Origin: Gloeophyllum trabeum ATCC 11539
Lineage: Eukaryota > Basidiomycota > Agaricomycetes > Gloeophyllales > Gloeophyllaceae
DNA: 52,450 nucleotides
Reading direction: 5' to 3'
Assembly (NCBI RefSeq): GCF_000344685.1
Contig: NW_006920412.1
Span: 2,505,896 to 2,558,345 of the forward strand
Made by a program: the position numbers and the translations under genes. The notes beneath the pieces were generated by a model, which had not been told where the DNA came from, did not search any database, and saw nothing but the letters and a program-made list of their open reading frames with translations. Below, one piece after another: positions 24,501 to 40,774 of this stretch (position 1 is its first letter; each line of letters opens with the position of its first letter).

Positions 24501-24668
24501 GCCCGGCATACTGTACATGCCCTCGCCCCTCGCACGACGGGCGGTCTGTTGGAGCTGAATCCAGATATGAGAGAAGATTCAATTACGTGGTAAGTGCAAG
24601 ACACACGAAGAGGCCTGAGATTCGTCATTCTGCTGCTCTGGTTGGGCGGACATGGGCATCGACTCCAT
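21541..24668 (-). CDS. Zn2Cys6 (Gal4-type) transcription factor with fungal-specific TF domain
   Basis: A nuclear DNA-binding regulator; the targets are unknown. Thirteen exons give 836 aa: 24668-24607, 24554-24494, 24441-24377, 24319-24275, 24220-23398, 23342-23319, 23270-22944, 22894-22753, 22695-22594, 22556-22435, 22380-22321, 22268-22031 and 21980-21541. The zinc cluster near residue 30 reads ACTVCRAAKMKC, then C-QR-C and KRAGVEC, giving spacing C-x2-C-x6-C-x9-C-x2-C-x6-C; it is assembled from three exons. A basic linker (HRRGRKPGSK) and a coiled coil (ASKMLRRLEKGLNSAK) follow. The middle regulatory domain includes ACRMAVDLGLNRYV. The C-terminus is Pro/Ser-rich with YWRNMFMDLGFG. Exon 6 is only 24 bases. 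The order of domains is typical of agaricomycete regulators, but I assign no named orthologue. Confidence 0.88.
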
Positions 24669-25885
24669 TGCGGTAATCAAGTAGGAAATCGGCAACTGTT
24701 TGACAACCGGGGGCCCGATTATGAAGCAGACGGCGAACTAGGGCCTGGTGGGGAGGAACAAGAGCGTCTGGGACGCGGAGAAGAGGCTGCTGGACGGTGC
24801 CGGCAACGAGCAGGACGACGAGGACAGCGAGGAGATGGCAGAGCGGATGCTGAGGGTAGAGTTGAGAAGAAAGCGATGGGGTCCGGTGTTACAAGATACA
24901 TCGTCGACCGGCGTTCACCGAAAAGTCCGGGGTCCTAGCCTATATCCGGATCCGGCACTCCGGCAACCAACCCGACGGGCTGTCCCCGGCCACTTAAGGT
25001 TCCCCGGCCGCCATCCCCCGTCCGATGTGCTGTGTTTCATGTCCCTTTGTTCTCCCGGCAGCTTTATGCGCCAGACAAGCTATGGCTGCTCACATCGTCC
25101 CAATACTGATGATAACCGCCGATGGGAACGTCGGCATTTATTATTGCGTCTCATGCGCTGGGCGTGGACTGGCTGACGATCCGCAGGGCGTCTGTGCAGC
25201 GTTAAAACAGGGTTTATCACGACCGCGGCTATGGCATCCCCGGTTGGAAATGCGGGAAAGGAGGGCAGGTGAGCGGAGGACGGTTGCGGGACTACTGGCC
25301 TCGCACGTCAACTGACACGTTCCCTTGGGTAAGACACCGTGGACGAGCCGTTCTACGTCCCTCTCAAACTCGCACCCGTACGCCTCCCAGCCCGGCGTCC
25401 TAGTCCCCCCATCTTACATACAACCGTCCTTTCCCATCAATGCCCCACTATCCGCCCCTTATCCGCATCGGTCTCTAACAGATGTCATAGCGGTAAATAT
25501 ATTATCTGATAACTCACAGCATCAATCTGCCTCGATCCGCATGCATTGTATACCCTCTCCTCTCCCACCAGCAATGAGGGCTGCTCTGCGGAAATCATCC
25601 CCAACTCACTCGACCAGTGATGGCCGTGGTATCCGAGAGAGCGCTGGAATCATCGTTAATGTTTATAGCCAATCAGGCAGCTACAGCTCACTCTCAAATA
25701 CACAGGGCTCATCCGTCGAGGACGGTAGTGACCAACAGCCACAGCAGTCAAATCGGGTAACTGAGACCAGTCCCAGAAGGACCTGTCCGTGGACTCCCAC
25801 GTGGCGTGTTCGTACCTGCTGCTGCTTAGTCATCGGCGCTCCCACTCAGCTCTGCTCACGACCGCGACATTCCATTGGGTCTACA
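24669..25885. promoter_or_regulatory. Long divergent intergenic region, Zn2Cys6 factor (-) / CDC5 (+)
   Basis: At 1.2 kb this is the longest gene-free gap inside the gene block. Several open frames (up to ~200 codons, 25325-25930) lack motifs, overlap the CDC5 start and are not supported. A long upstream region suits a regulatory gene. No RNA gene or repeat was recognised. Confidence 0.4.
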
Positions 25886-28864
<2,979 letters not shown>

Positions 28865-29258
28865 TGTTTTCCCGCTCCATCGTCGACGACGTTGTCCTCG
28901 TCTTCGACCTGTTTTTATAGGCCTTTGTATATCACAGCTAACGTACTCTATCCACTGTTGAATCATATTATCGCAATACTCCAGCAGCCCCATGCTCGAG
29001 GATAGGACAGGGTGCGCCTAGATCCACAACTCGGAAGCAAACTATCTCATAGTATCACACGTTGTGGCTTTGACCCATCGCGGCACAGCTTATCTCACCA
29101 GATGACGCCAGCCCTCCCTTACAGCCTTCCCAGAATAAAGGCATGTTCTAGTCCACGAGTATTCTTGTTCGGAAACACGAGGTGCCAAGTTTTGTATATG
29201 AATCACCATAAAGCGCTGCAGCTGTTTCCAGCGCTCTCTCATGAGTCATTGAGTTACG
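28865..29258. other. Intergenic, CDC5 3' flank and promoter of membrane-protein gene
   Basis: A 394-base tandem spacer with no supported coding sequence. A T-rich block downstream of the CDC5 stop (about 28908-28940) probably belongs to its 3' UTR. Confidence 0.4.
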
Positions 29259-30486
29259 ATGCCTGCTCTGCAGCTGGACGCCCGATCTCCTGACACTCCA
29301 GGCGAGCTAGATCTTCATCACTAGTACAGTTGGGACTGTAGACTGATGGAGTAATGTCTTAGTGGTCACCGTTACCTCGTACATTGGGGATTCACCCACG
29401 GCGGTGGTATCGACATCGGCGACGCCAGGACAGAACATCCCCGTACCGTCGATAGTCGGTGGCGTAGCGGGAGGTGTCTTTCTGGCCTTGATCGCTGTGA
29501 TCGGCTGGACTTGGTGGGGAAAGTCGATCAAGCGGGAGAATGAAAAGCGATGGAGGGAGGCGGTAAGAATGTCTCCTCAATGTGTGCAACCCGAGTGGTG
29601 GAGTACTGAAGCTTGCATTGTCCTACAGAGGAAAATGCTCACGACCAAAGAAAACACACGGAGAAATGCTTACACTGGCACCACCTACCCGTACTTGCCC
29701 TCTGCGCTTGTGCCCAAGCCGGACAGGAAGGTCAAATTCGCGGGTTCGCTCCGCCGCAAAAGCGGTGATGAAACCGTCCCTCTGGCAGACAACAGGGAGC
29801 CTACGCCGACGAAGGACTGCTTTGTACATGTGCAGGGGATAGCAATCACCACTGATGAGGAACAGCCATCAAAGAAAGAACCTATTCGCCCAGGTGTTGC
29901 ACCGACAGGCGTGCCCTTTGGCAGTGCGTCTCGTATTCCGACAGTGCGCTGGGACAGAGGCTTGATCCCTCGCCTGGAACATAAGGCGTCAACGCTCACG
30001 GTGGGCTCCGAGTCCGTGTACTCAACGCAGAGCGGAGAGCCACATATCGAGCGAGATTCAAAAGGCTTTTTCTCGGCGCTCGATCCGCGCAGGCTGTCGA
30101 CGTGGACACGCAGCTCCGGGTCCGTATACTCGCAGCCGGATGAACCTATTCCCCCTCCGACTCTACAGCCACTGCCTCCCGTAGCTGTATCCCAGCAACA
30201 GGGTCGAACGCCGGAGCGTCATCCGAAGGCTGCAGTGGACCAGCGTCTCGAAACTGTGCCAGAGCATCATCCAGAGACTGCACCAGAATGTCCCCCGCAG
30301 ACGATGCCACAGTCACCTCCAAAGGCAGCATCGACACGCGTTACAAAGGTAGCAATGGAACTGTCCCCGAAGACGACACCAGAGCGTCCTCCGAACGCGG
30401 CGTCGCTGCATGCCACGAAGACATCTGGACGTCCTCTAAGGACGACGTCCGATCGCCCTAGGAGGACCGCACGACCGATGGGATGA
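29259..30486 (+). CDS. Single-pass membrane protein with proline-rich cytosolic tail
   Basis: Function unknown. Exons 29259-29301, 29363-29562 and 29629-30486 give 366 aa. Exon 1 (MPALQLDARSPDTP) is joined by a GC-AG intron (gcgagc at 29302) to VTVTSYIGDSPTAVVSTSA; this restores a form common among agaricomycete proteins with a short Ser/Thr-rich outer part. One TM helix follows (IVGGVAGGVFLALIAVIGWTWWG), then KSIKRENEKRW. The second intron (29563-29628, 66 bases) keeps the frame. The cytosolic tail has KVKFAGSLRRKS and ends in imprecise Pro repeats (PEHHPETAPE.., 30205-30470). If the GC-AG junction is wrong, the gene lacks a visible start. A surface sensor or adaptor role is conceivable but unproven. 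Confidence 0.6.
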
Positions 30487-30700
30487 ATATGCGCCATTCT
30501 TACCGAGGCGAGTAATGAGTCATGACACCCATGACGAGATGGACAGAGATTTGGGACTTTTTATAATTATCTGATGACTTCGGACAAACTGGACGGACCT
30601 TCTATGATACGATTCCAAATGAATGTACGATGTTGTAATGCCTGGGTCTCTTACGATAGGTGATGCAGTGAAGAAGTAAAGTAGCATGGGACGTGTATTA
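30487..30700. other. Tail-to-tail spacer between membrane protein and MIC19
   Basis: A 214-base convergent gap holding both 3' UTRs. No coding feature is seen. Confidence 0.35.
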
Positions 30701-31391
30701 TTACCGTAGGGATTCTACGTAGCGCTGTAAAGTACATTTCAGATACGTCACTTGTTAATAGTGGAGGTTTGGGGAACGTTACCTCTTCCAAGTGAGCTAC
30801 GGAAGCCTTGAACTCGTCGACCTGTTTCCAGCAGTCTAGCGTGGTCGAAGGGTTGTTTCTGAGTAACGTAAGCTAATATCAACAGTGGGGGAAACTCAGG
30901 ATGCATACTTGTAACATTGCACCACAGCCTCACTCTTCAACCTAGCAGCAACAAAGTCGTCGTCGTCCTTCTTGGAGTGGAACCTCTCAACTTGTTTCCG
31001 GAGTTCGTCCACATCGCCGAGTAAAGCGGTGGTGCTCTTGACCTGGCCAACTCCGGAGTCTGTCTCGTCACCGGCCATGTCCCTCTCGCGGTCAAGGTTC
31101 TCCTTCTCGAGGGCACGTTCTATTTCTTCCCGCACATGCTCCTCCTCTTCACGGAGGCGAGCGAGCTCGACTTGAATCCTAGAACGGATGTGGGCATCGA
31201 GGGATGACTGCCTCTCGGGAGGAGTGTCCGGAGAAGCGAGATTGTCCGAGAGGTTGTTCACGACCTCCTCCGAGAACTGCAAAATACTCAGTAGACTACA
31301 CGTTTCGATGCAGACCACGACTCGCCTGTATTGGTGTTTCGCTGTGGAACACATGCTCGTCCGACTCAGCTTTGGATTGACCGGCACCCAT
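30701..31391 (-). CDS. MIC19: MICOS complex subunit MIC19
   Basis: A peripheral inner-membrane protein that helps shape mitochondrial crista junctions. Exons 31391-31326, 31276-30909, 30858-30783 and 30724-30701 give 177 aa. The N-terminus MGAGQSK is a myristoylation site, as in known Mic19 proteins. It is followed by FSEEVVNNLSDNLASPDTPPERQ and a long coiled coil (LREEEEHVREEIERALEKENLDRE). The C-terminal CHCH element has one cysteine pair ten residues apart (CYKNNPSTTLDC). Intron 1 begins with GC (CAG|gcgagt), a GC-AG intron; the family sequence IQ-FSEE fixes this junction. The last exon codes only RYVESLR, found because family members end that way. It shares a 217-base promoter with the PhoD-like gene. 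Confidence 0.9.
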
Positions 31392-31608
31392 GGCGGCAGA
31401 GCAGCTTCATGATCTGGACGAAACATTGAATTAATTCCCAGCCCGTGGGATAACATCAATAAGTTCAGAAATGGACCTAAATAATACTGTGATGACGTCT
31501 GTGCAATGCTGCAGTCTGTAAGTAGCCTCTCGTGCATTGCGTCCTTTCCGTTTACTCCTGGCTACCTAACACTTTTCTCTGCACGACTGCGACGATACAA
31601 CGCCCCGT
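31392..31608. promoter_or_regulatory. Divergent promoter, MIC19 (-) / PhoD-like phosphatase (+)
   Basis: A 217-base head-to-head spacer between the two start codons. Open frames crossing it are artefacts of intron 1 of MIC19. No specific boxes are assigned. Confidence 0.4.
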
Positions 31609-34215
31609 ATGGGAGCGCTGAGATATTTTAATGCTGCAGTTTCGACTGCACTGCGGGCGATAACCTACCTTTACCTCCGAGTCGTAAGTGGTTGCATGCC
31701 GTAGATTGTACGGTTCACTCTTCGAACCTCACGAAACCACTAGGCTCCCCATCATCTCGCTGTACCGGTCATACCGGTCCTGTATTCATTGTACCTCCTG
31801 ACATACTCTCTTTCCGCAATACCACTGGAAGAGTCCACGAAAATCGAGCCTGCAAATGGAAACGAGGAGAAAGCGAAGGACGAACGGCCTGAAGTGAGAG
31901 CTGTGAAGGTGACTTCAGTAAGTCCCCGATAGTTAGGCGGCTTTCATCAGCTTCTCCTAACGTCTTGAGTATATTCAGCCTCAGAGCCCCGATACGCTCT
32001 CAACCATCCTCTTCTCTCTGCCCACCCCAATTGCGAAGTTACGGATAACAAATCTAGCTCTCAATACCCTCCTCTTCTTGGCGGCTGTTGACTTCACGGC
32101 GTACCCATACTTCGATGCTGCTCAAGACGTCACCTTTACTCGTGTTGGAGCTGTGTATCCTGATGCTGTCAAGTTAGCTGTCAGGTATCCTTACCCCTAT
32201 GATCACAACGTGACCGAAAGCATTCTGCAAGTGCAATATCGGCAAGTAAAGCAGGATAGTGTCATGCACGTAGCGCGGTGGCAAGACGGACCTTTGGTGC
32301 CACTTAGCGCCGAGGACGATTGGACGAATACGGTCAAGCTGGCTGATTTGTCACCGAGTACCAGCTATGAATGTCCGTCGCCTCCCTTATCACATCGGGT
32401 CATCGTTATACTCACTTGACACTCACCAATAGACAGACTGCGCTGCAATGCGCCTTGCGAGCCCGATATCCTACCATACCCCGCCAGTCCTATCCGCTTC
32501 CGCACCTTCCCTGACCCCCGACTTACCTACGGGTCCCACTTTCGTTTCGTATTCACGTCATGCACCACACTGAATTTCCCTTACCTGCCCTTTCAAGGAA
32601 GGACGATCAAAGGCTACGATCTTCTCGCCGACTATATCTGGCCTCGCAAGCCAGTGCTGAATTTAACTGAAGCTGCGGGAAAAGCCAAGTCTGTACTGTC
32701 TGAGTCGCTGGAGACAGCCAAGCTCGTTGTGGCCAATGCGTCAGAGGCTTTTGTGGGGACCACGTCGAGCTCTGAGCCTGCTATCTCTACGGCGATTTCA
32801 GTGGTTTCTTCCTTAGTATCTCCGTCTCCGTCTCCGTCCGCGTCACCGTCGCTCTCTGAGGCGACTGATTCTCCCGAGGGGGTTCCCGTTGAATTCATGT
32901 TGTTCCTGGGTGACTTCATCTATGCCGATGTGCCTGTCTATTTCGGCGACAGCGAAGAGGCGTATCGCCGGTTGTATCGGAGGACGTATAATAGCCCGAG
33001 CTTCAGGAAGGTGTACGAGAAACTACGTGAGTTCTCTTCAATGATCACCCGACCTCTTATATCTAGAAGCAATTTCAGCTATTTTCCATGTTTACGACGA
33101 TCACGAGGTACGTTCGTTAACAGAGCATGCTGGCGGTGACCTAACTTTTCGTCCAGATTATCAACAATTTCGCGGGACAAGGCAGTGACTCTATTGATCC
33201 CTATCCCACCGCTGCTCGAGCATACGAGACATATCTCGCCGCAGCTAATTACGAGTCCGCGGGAAATGACAAGTATTACTACGACTTCCGTTATGGAGAT
33301 GTTGCATTCTTTGTCATGGACACCAGGCGTTATCGATCCGATATCAACTCGGAGGACGTCGAGAGCCGCACGATGCTCGGAGATCAGCAGCTTGCAGCGT
33401 TGTACGATTGGCTCGGAAAGGTGCTGTAATGCCCATTATCTTTGTGACATCCATACCTAACGACACCTGCACTTGATCAGGTAAACTCGACCGCCACGTT
33501 CAAGTTCATCGTGACCTCTGTGCCATTCACCTCACTCTGGACGTACGAAGGCCAGATCGATACTTGGGCTGCCTTCGAGCATGAGAAGGCGAGCCTGCTA
33601 GATGTCTTACATACGGTGCCAAACGTCATCTTCCTCTCCGGTGATCGCCATGAGTTCGCAGTGATAGAGTTCACTGCTGAGCACGGGTACCCCATCCTGG
33701 AGGTCTCGACAAGCCCGCTAAATATGTTCTACGTGCCGTTCATCAGGACTTTGAAGCCAAGGTCTGAAGCAGTCGTGCGCAAGATCCGCACGGAAGTCAT
33801 AGTTACTGAAGAGGGATTGAATGACACCGTGACGGTCGTTGACGAAGTCCCGAAAGAAAGGGTCATTAAGTATGTTCCCATAGGCAATCATAAATGGTGA
33901 GAGCTGTCCTAGGCTTGTATGAAAGGGAGTGGTCTTATCTGTTGCCTTGGGTAGGTCCGCCTTGGAAGTGGATACCACAAACGCGAACAAACCTGTTGTA
34001 CACCTAGAACTCCTCGTAGACGGCAAGTCTACTTACAAGTAAGATCCGTACAACTGTTGGGAAATGCTCTCTACTAACGGACAGCTCTCGCTAGATTGGA
34101 GATTCCCGGGACGCCAGTTAAACTGCGCTCTACGACAGCCCTTGCGGCATTGATGCCCCAGAACTTCCGGGGCGTACTGGACCGTATTGGATTGAAACCC
34201 AGCAAATGGTTCTAA
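31609..34215 (+). CDS. PhoD-like metallophosphatase, membrane-anchored
   Basis: A calcineurin-like (alkaline phosphatase D type) phosphoesterase; the substrate is unknown. Nine exons give 716 aa: 31609-31683, 31744-31917, 31979-32372, 32433-33026, 33079-33107, 33157-33420, 33481-33896, 33955-34038 and 34095-34215. Three hydrophobic segments precede the enzyme domain (near residues 8-25, 30-50 and 105-130), so the catalytic part is probably anchored. Metal-site motifs are present: EFMLFLGDFIYADVP, FHVYDDHEIINNF, GDVAFFVMDTRRY and FLSGDRHEFAVIEF. A low-complexity Ser/Pro/Ala insert (about 32690-32880, with a TCCGTC microsatellite) lies just before the first metal motif. The length and N-terminal TM layout match other agaricomycete members. 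Confidence 0.88.
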
Positions 34216-34259
34216 AGCGCTGACACCCTGTTATCACATCTAGATCTGAGCAGAGACTG

Positions 34260-38331
<4,072 letters not shown>

Positions 38332-38491
38332 GGCATAAGGTACAAGAGGCAGTGTAGCTGCAAGTCCATTACCCGGACGTGATTAACGGGCCAGTGTCCG
38401 GCAACCCAAGAGCGGCGGCGAAGCCACAACTAGCCTGCACTTACTCTTTTCGGCAGGCATCTCTGCTCTTTTCAATCTACTTTCACCTGCA
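38332..38491. promoter_or_regulatory. Very short divergent promoter, PEX6 (-) / GAR1 (+)
   Basis: Only 160 bases separate the start codons of a peroxisome gene and a ribosome-biogenesis gene. A pyrimidine-rich stretch (ttactcttttcgg..ctcttttcaatctactttcacc, about 38442-38488) precedes GAR1. No further site is claimed. Confidence 0.45.
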
Positions 38492-39314
38492 ATGAGTCGT
38501 GGAGGCAGAGGCATGGGTCGAGGTAAGGCAATGATTAAGCATACCTGCAGAGCCTGAAATTTGTACTTTTTTCAGGGAGAGGAGGCGGAGGAGGGCGCGG
38601 CGGCTTCCAGCAACGAGATTTTGGCCCTCCGGATACAGTGCTAGGTGCGCATCGTCGTATGCTAGCTGAGGGTCAAAGACTCACTCCTTGCCGCTAGAGA
38701 TGGGGTCTTTCGTCCATGCTGTTGAAGATGAAATGTTATGCAGCTCCACTATGCCAGACAAGGTTCCATACTTCAACGCGCCCATATATCTTCAGAACAA
38801 GTCGGTCATCGGGAAAGTGGATGAGATCCTTGGTCCAATAAACGAAGTCTACTTCTCTATCAAAATGGGAGAAGGCATGATAGCCAGCAGCTTCAAGAAG
38901 GGGGACAAGGTCTATATCGCTGGCGACAAACTTCTCCCTATCGAGCGCTTTCTGCCCAAACCGAAGGCTGTCGGCGGTACGTACACAGTATTCTCTACTC
39001 CCTGATAGGAACCTGACATCTCAAACATAGGCGTCAGTGCGTACCTTCCGAATCATTTTCACTGGATCTGCGCTTATATTTCTGTTTCAATTTCTCCAGA
39101 GAAACGAGGCACAAGGGGAGGTGGTGGTCCTGGTGGACGCGGAGGAGGACGAGGCGGTGGGTTCCAAAGAGGAGGTCCTCGAGGTCGGGGTGGGCGGGGT
39201 GGCTTTGGAGACCGCGGCGGGCGCGGCGGCTTCAGCGGGGGACGTGGTGGAAGTCGGGGCGGTGGTGGCTTCAGAGGAGGTCGCGGAGGAGGTCGCGGTT
39301 TCAGGGGCTCATAA
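38492..39314 (+). CDS. GAR1: H/ACA snoRNP protein GAR1
   Basis: A subunit of the H/ACA particle that makes pseudouridine in rRNA and snRNA in the nucleolus. Exons 38492-38522, 38576-38644, 38698-38976 and 39100-39314 give 197 aa. N-terminal and C-terminal Gly/Arg-rich (RGG) tails flank a central core, [71 protein letters not shown]. The last intron as drawn would be 123 bases, unusual here. A 6-base microexon GCGTCA (39031-39036), bounded by ag and gtgcgt, divides it into introns of 54 and 63 bases and keeps the frame (GGVKKRG instead of GEKRG, 199 aa). Either form is possible; I favour the microexon. Confidence 0.93.
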
Positions 39315-39675
39315 ACATCGTACGCCGGACGATTTATGTTTTGCAGAGGGCTCCCTCCTGCCACCGGGTTGCAGTTTAGCTAACGGTGACGAGATTCAGC
39401 AGGAGGTTGTCTGGACTCAGAAAATGGAGCGGGTCGCCTTTGTATCCCGTGGAACGTCCAGTAGATGGTCCACATGTCTCCTCCCTGCAGATTTACAGAG
39501 AACTGTACGATACATTGTTGCTATTAATATGTACCTTCTCAGATTTGTGCATGGATACACCCATCTCGTTCCCGACGATCATAGGACGACGAGGAACCCG
39601 CGAATATTGACAGGGAACACAGCTTACGCGGCAGGTATTATCGAGGAAAAATATGGCCCTATGGCTTGTTGCAGA
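39315..39675. other. Tail-to-tail spacer between GAR1 and Mis14 genes
   Basis: A 361-base convergent gap. Open frames that run on from the GAR1 repeats are shadows. Nothing else is recognised. Confidence 0.4.
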
Positions 39676-40507
39676 TCAACGTTTCAAGGACTTCACTTCC
39701 TCTTCCACTGCCCTTACTCTAATGGAGCGTTCCAATTGCACTGGAGCAGCCTGGGATTGACATAAATCATCATTGATAGCCTCCGGTCAAACCCGTACAC
39801 TGACCTGCTGCAGTTCCTCCGACAAGGCCATCAGCTGCCCGAAACTTGTTTGTAGATCTGGATATCGGGCATCCAGGACTAGTCACAGTAAGTCTGTCTC
39901 CCGCTTCGCGTCCACAGTGATTGCTTACCGTCAGTCTCAGTTTCAGCGGGCTCTTCTGTATCTGGTGTAGCAGACGTGGCAAATTCCTCGTCGTCTTCTC
40001 TTTGCCGATCTAATAGGTCCTGTATCATGTCCGCAACTTCCTTCGGGCGTGTCTGTCTTTTGCTCGCTATCTCGCGGTCCCATTTCAGTCGTTGATCTGC
40101 CAGGGACCATATACGCCGGTCCAGAGCCTCGTCGAAAGGTTCCATTTCTGGGGCAATACTGCTGAGCTTACCGGAGAGAAACCGCCGGAACTATACTATC
40201 TCACCTTCTTCCTCATCGTCGATTTCCTCCGAATTCTGGCCGTTAATACGAACGTTCGGTTTCGCTATCTGAAAGGTCGAAGAGACAAACTGCGCTAGTT
40301 TACATAAAAGATCAATATTTTCAGAAGCACGATGCAGACCTCGTCGATGTATGGTATCAATGAATCTCTTTCGTGAGACAGGCCACTCGCAGCCAATCTC
40401 TCGTCTAGCATCTCTAGAAGAGCTCTTTCATAGTTGTACTTTATTCTCCGCCAGTCTTGCAGTGTCTCGATGGAAACACGAGGCAGATCTTCACGAGTTG
40501 CATCCAT
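39676..40507 (-). CDS. MIS14: Kinetochore MIND-complex subunit, Mis14/Nsl1-like
   Basis: A probable subunit of the Mis12/MIND complex linking centromeric chromatin to microtubule-binding kinetochore proteins. Five exons give 199 aa: 40507-40340, 40268-40205, 40147-39929, 39878-39805 and 39750-39676. Conserved stretches are RVSIETLQDWRRIKYNYERA, IAKPNVRINGQN, EPFDEALDRRIWSLADQRLKWD and the C-terminal coiled coil ending EEEVKSLKR. The last exon was added because a good donor (gtcagt) and acceptor (cccag) join it in frame to the usual end. The protein is acidic in the middle (QREDDEEFATSATPDTEE). Assignment rests on remembered fungal Mis14 sequences; another coiled-coil kinetochore protein is the main alternative. 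Confidence 0.65.
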
Positions 40508-40774
40508 TCTAGTAGGGTGAGCTCTGCAGGGACGTATAGATTTTGATATTGAGCGCCACAAGGTGGTCGAGCAAGCAAGGGCGCGCGTCTGTTCGCGCGC
40601 CACAGGCGCGATGAAGGTGTAAACCCAGAATGGAAACTCAAAATGATTCCCGAAATTAACTCGAAGTTTACCCCAAAATATCCCAGATCTCACTAAGAAA
40701 GTCAGCGCAGCGGAGGAGCAGAGCATCGGTGTCGGGATTTCACAGCTCTTCGTCTAGCAAAGTGTAGTGCGCCC
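40508..40774. promoter_or_regulatory. Divergent promoter, Mis14 (-) / JHD1 (+)
   Basis: A 267-base head-to-head spacer. A GC-rich dyad, gggcgcgcgtctgttcgcgcgcc (about 40578-40600), may be a control element or a structural palindrome. Confidence 0.4.

Noticed and set aside
24594..25315. Several overlapping frames in the Zn2Cys6/CDC5 gap
   Set aside because: Overlap the first exon of the zinc factor on the other strand or show no motif; none can be extended by splicing into a known protein.
39074..39364. Proline-rich minus-strand frame
   Set aside because: Complement of the GAR1 RGG repeats; Pro/Arg content is forced by antisense glycine codons.
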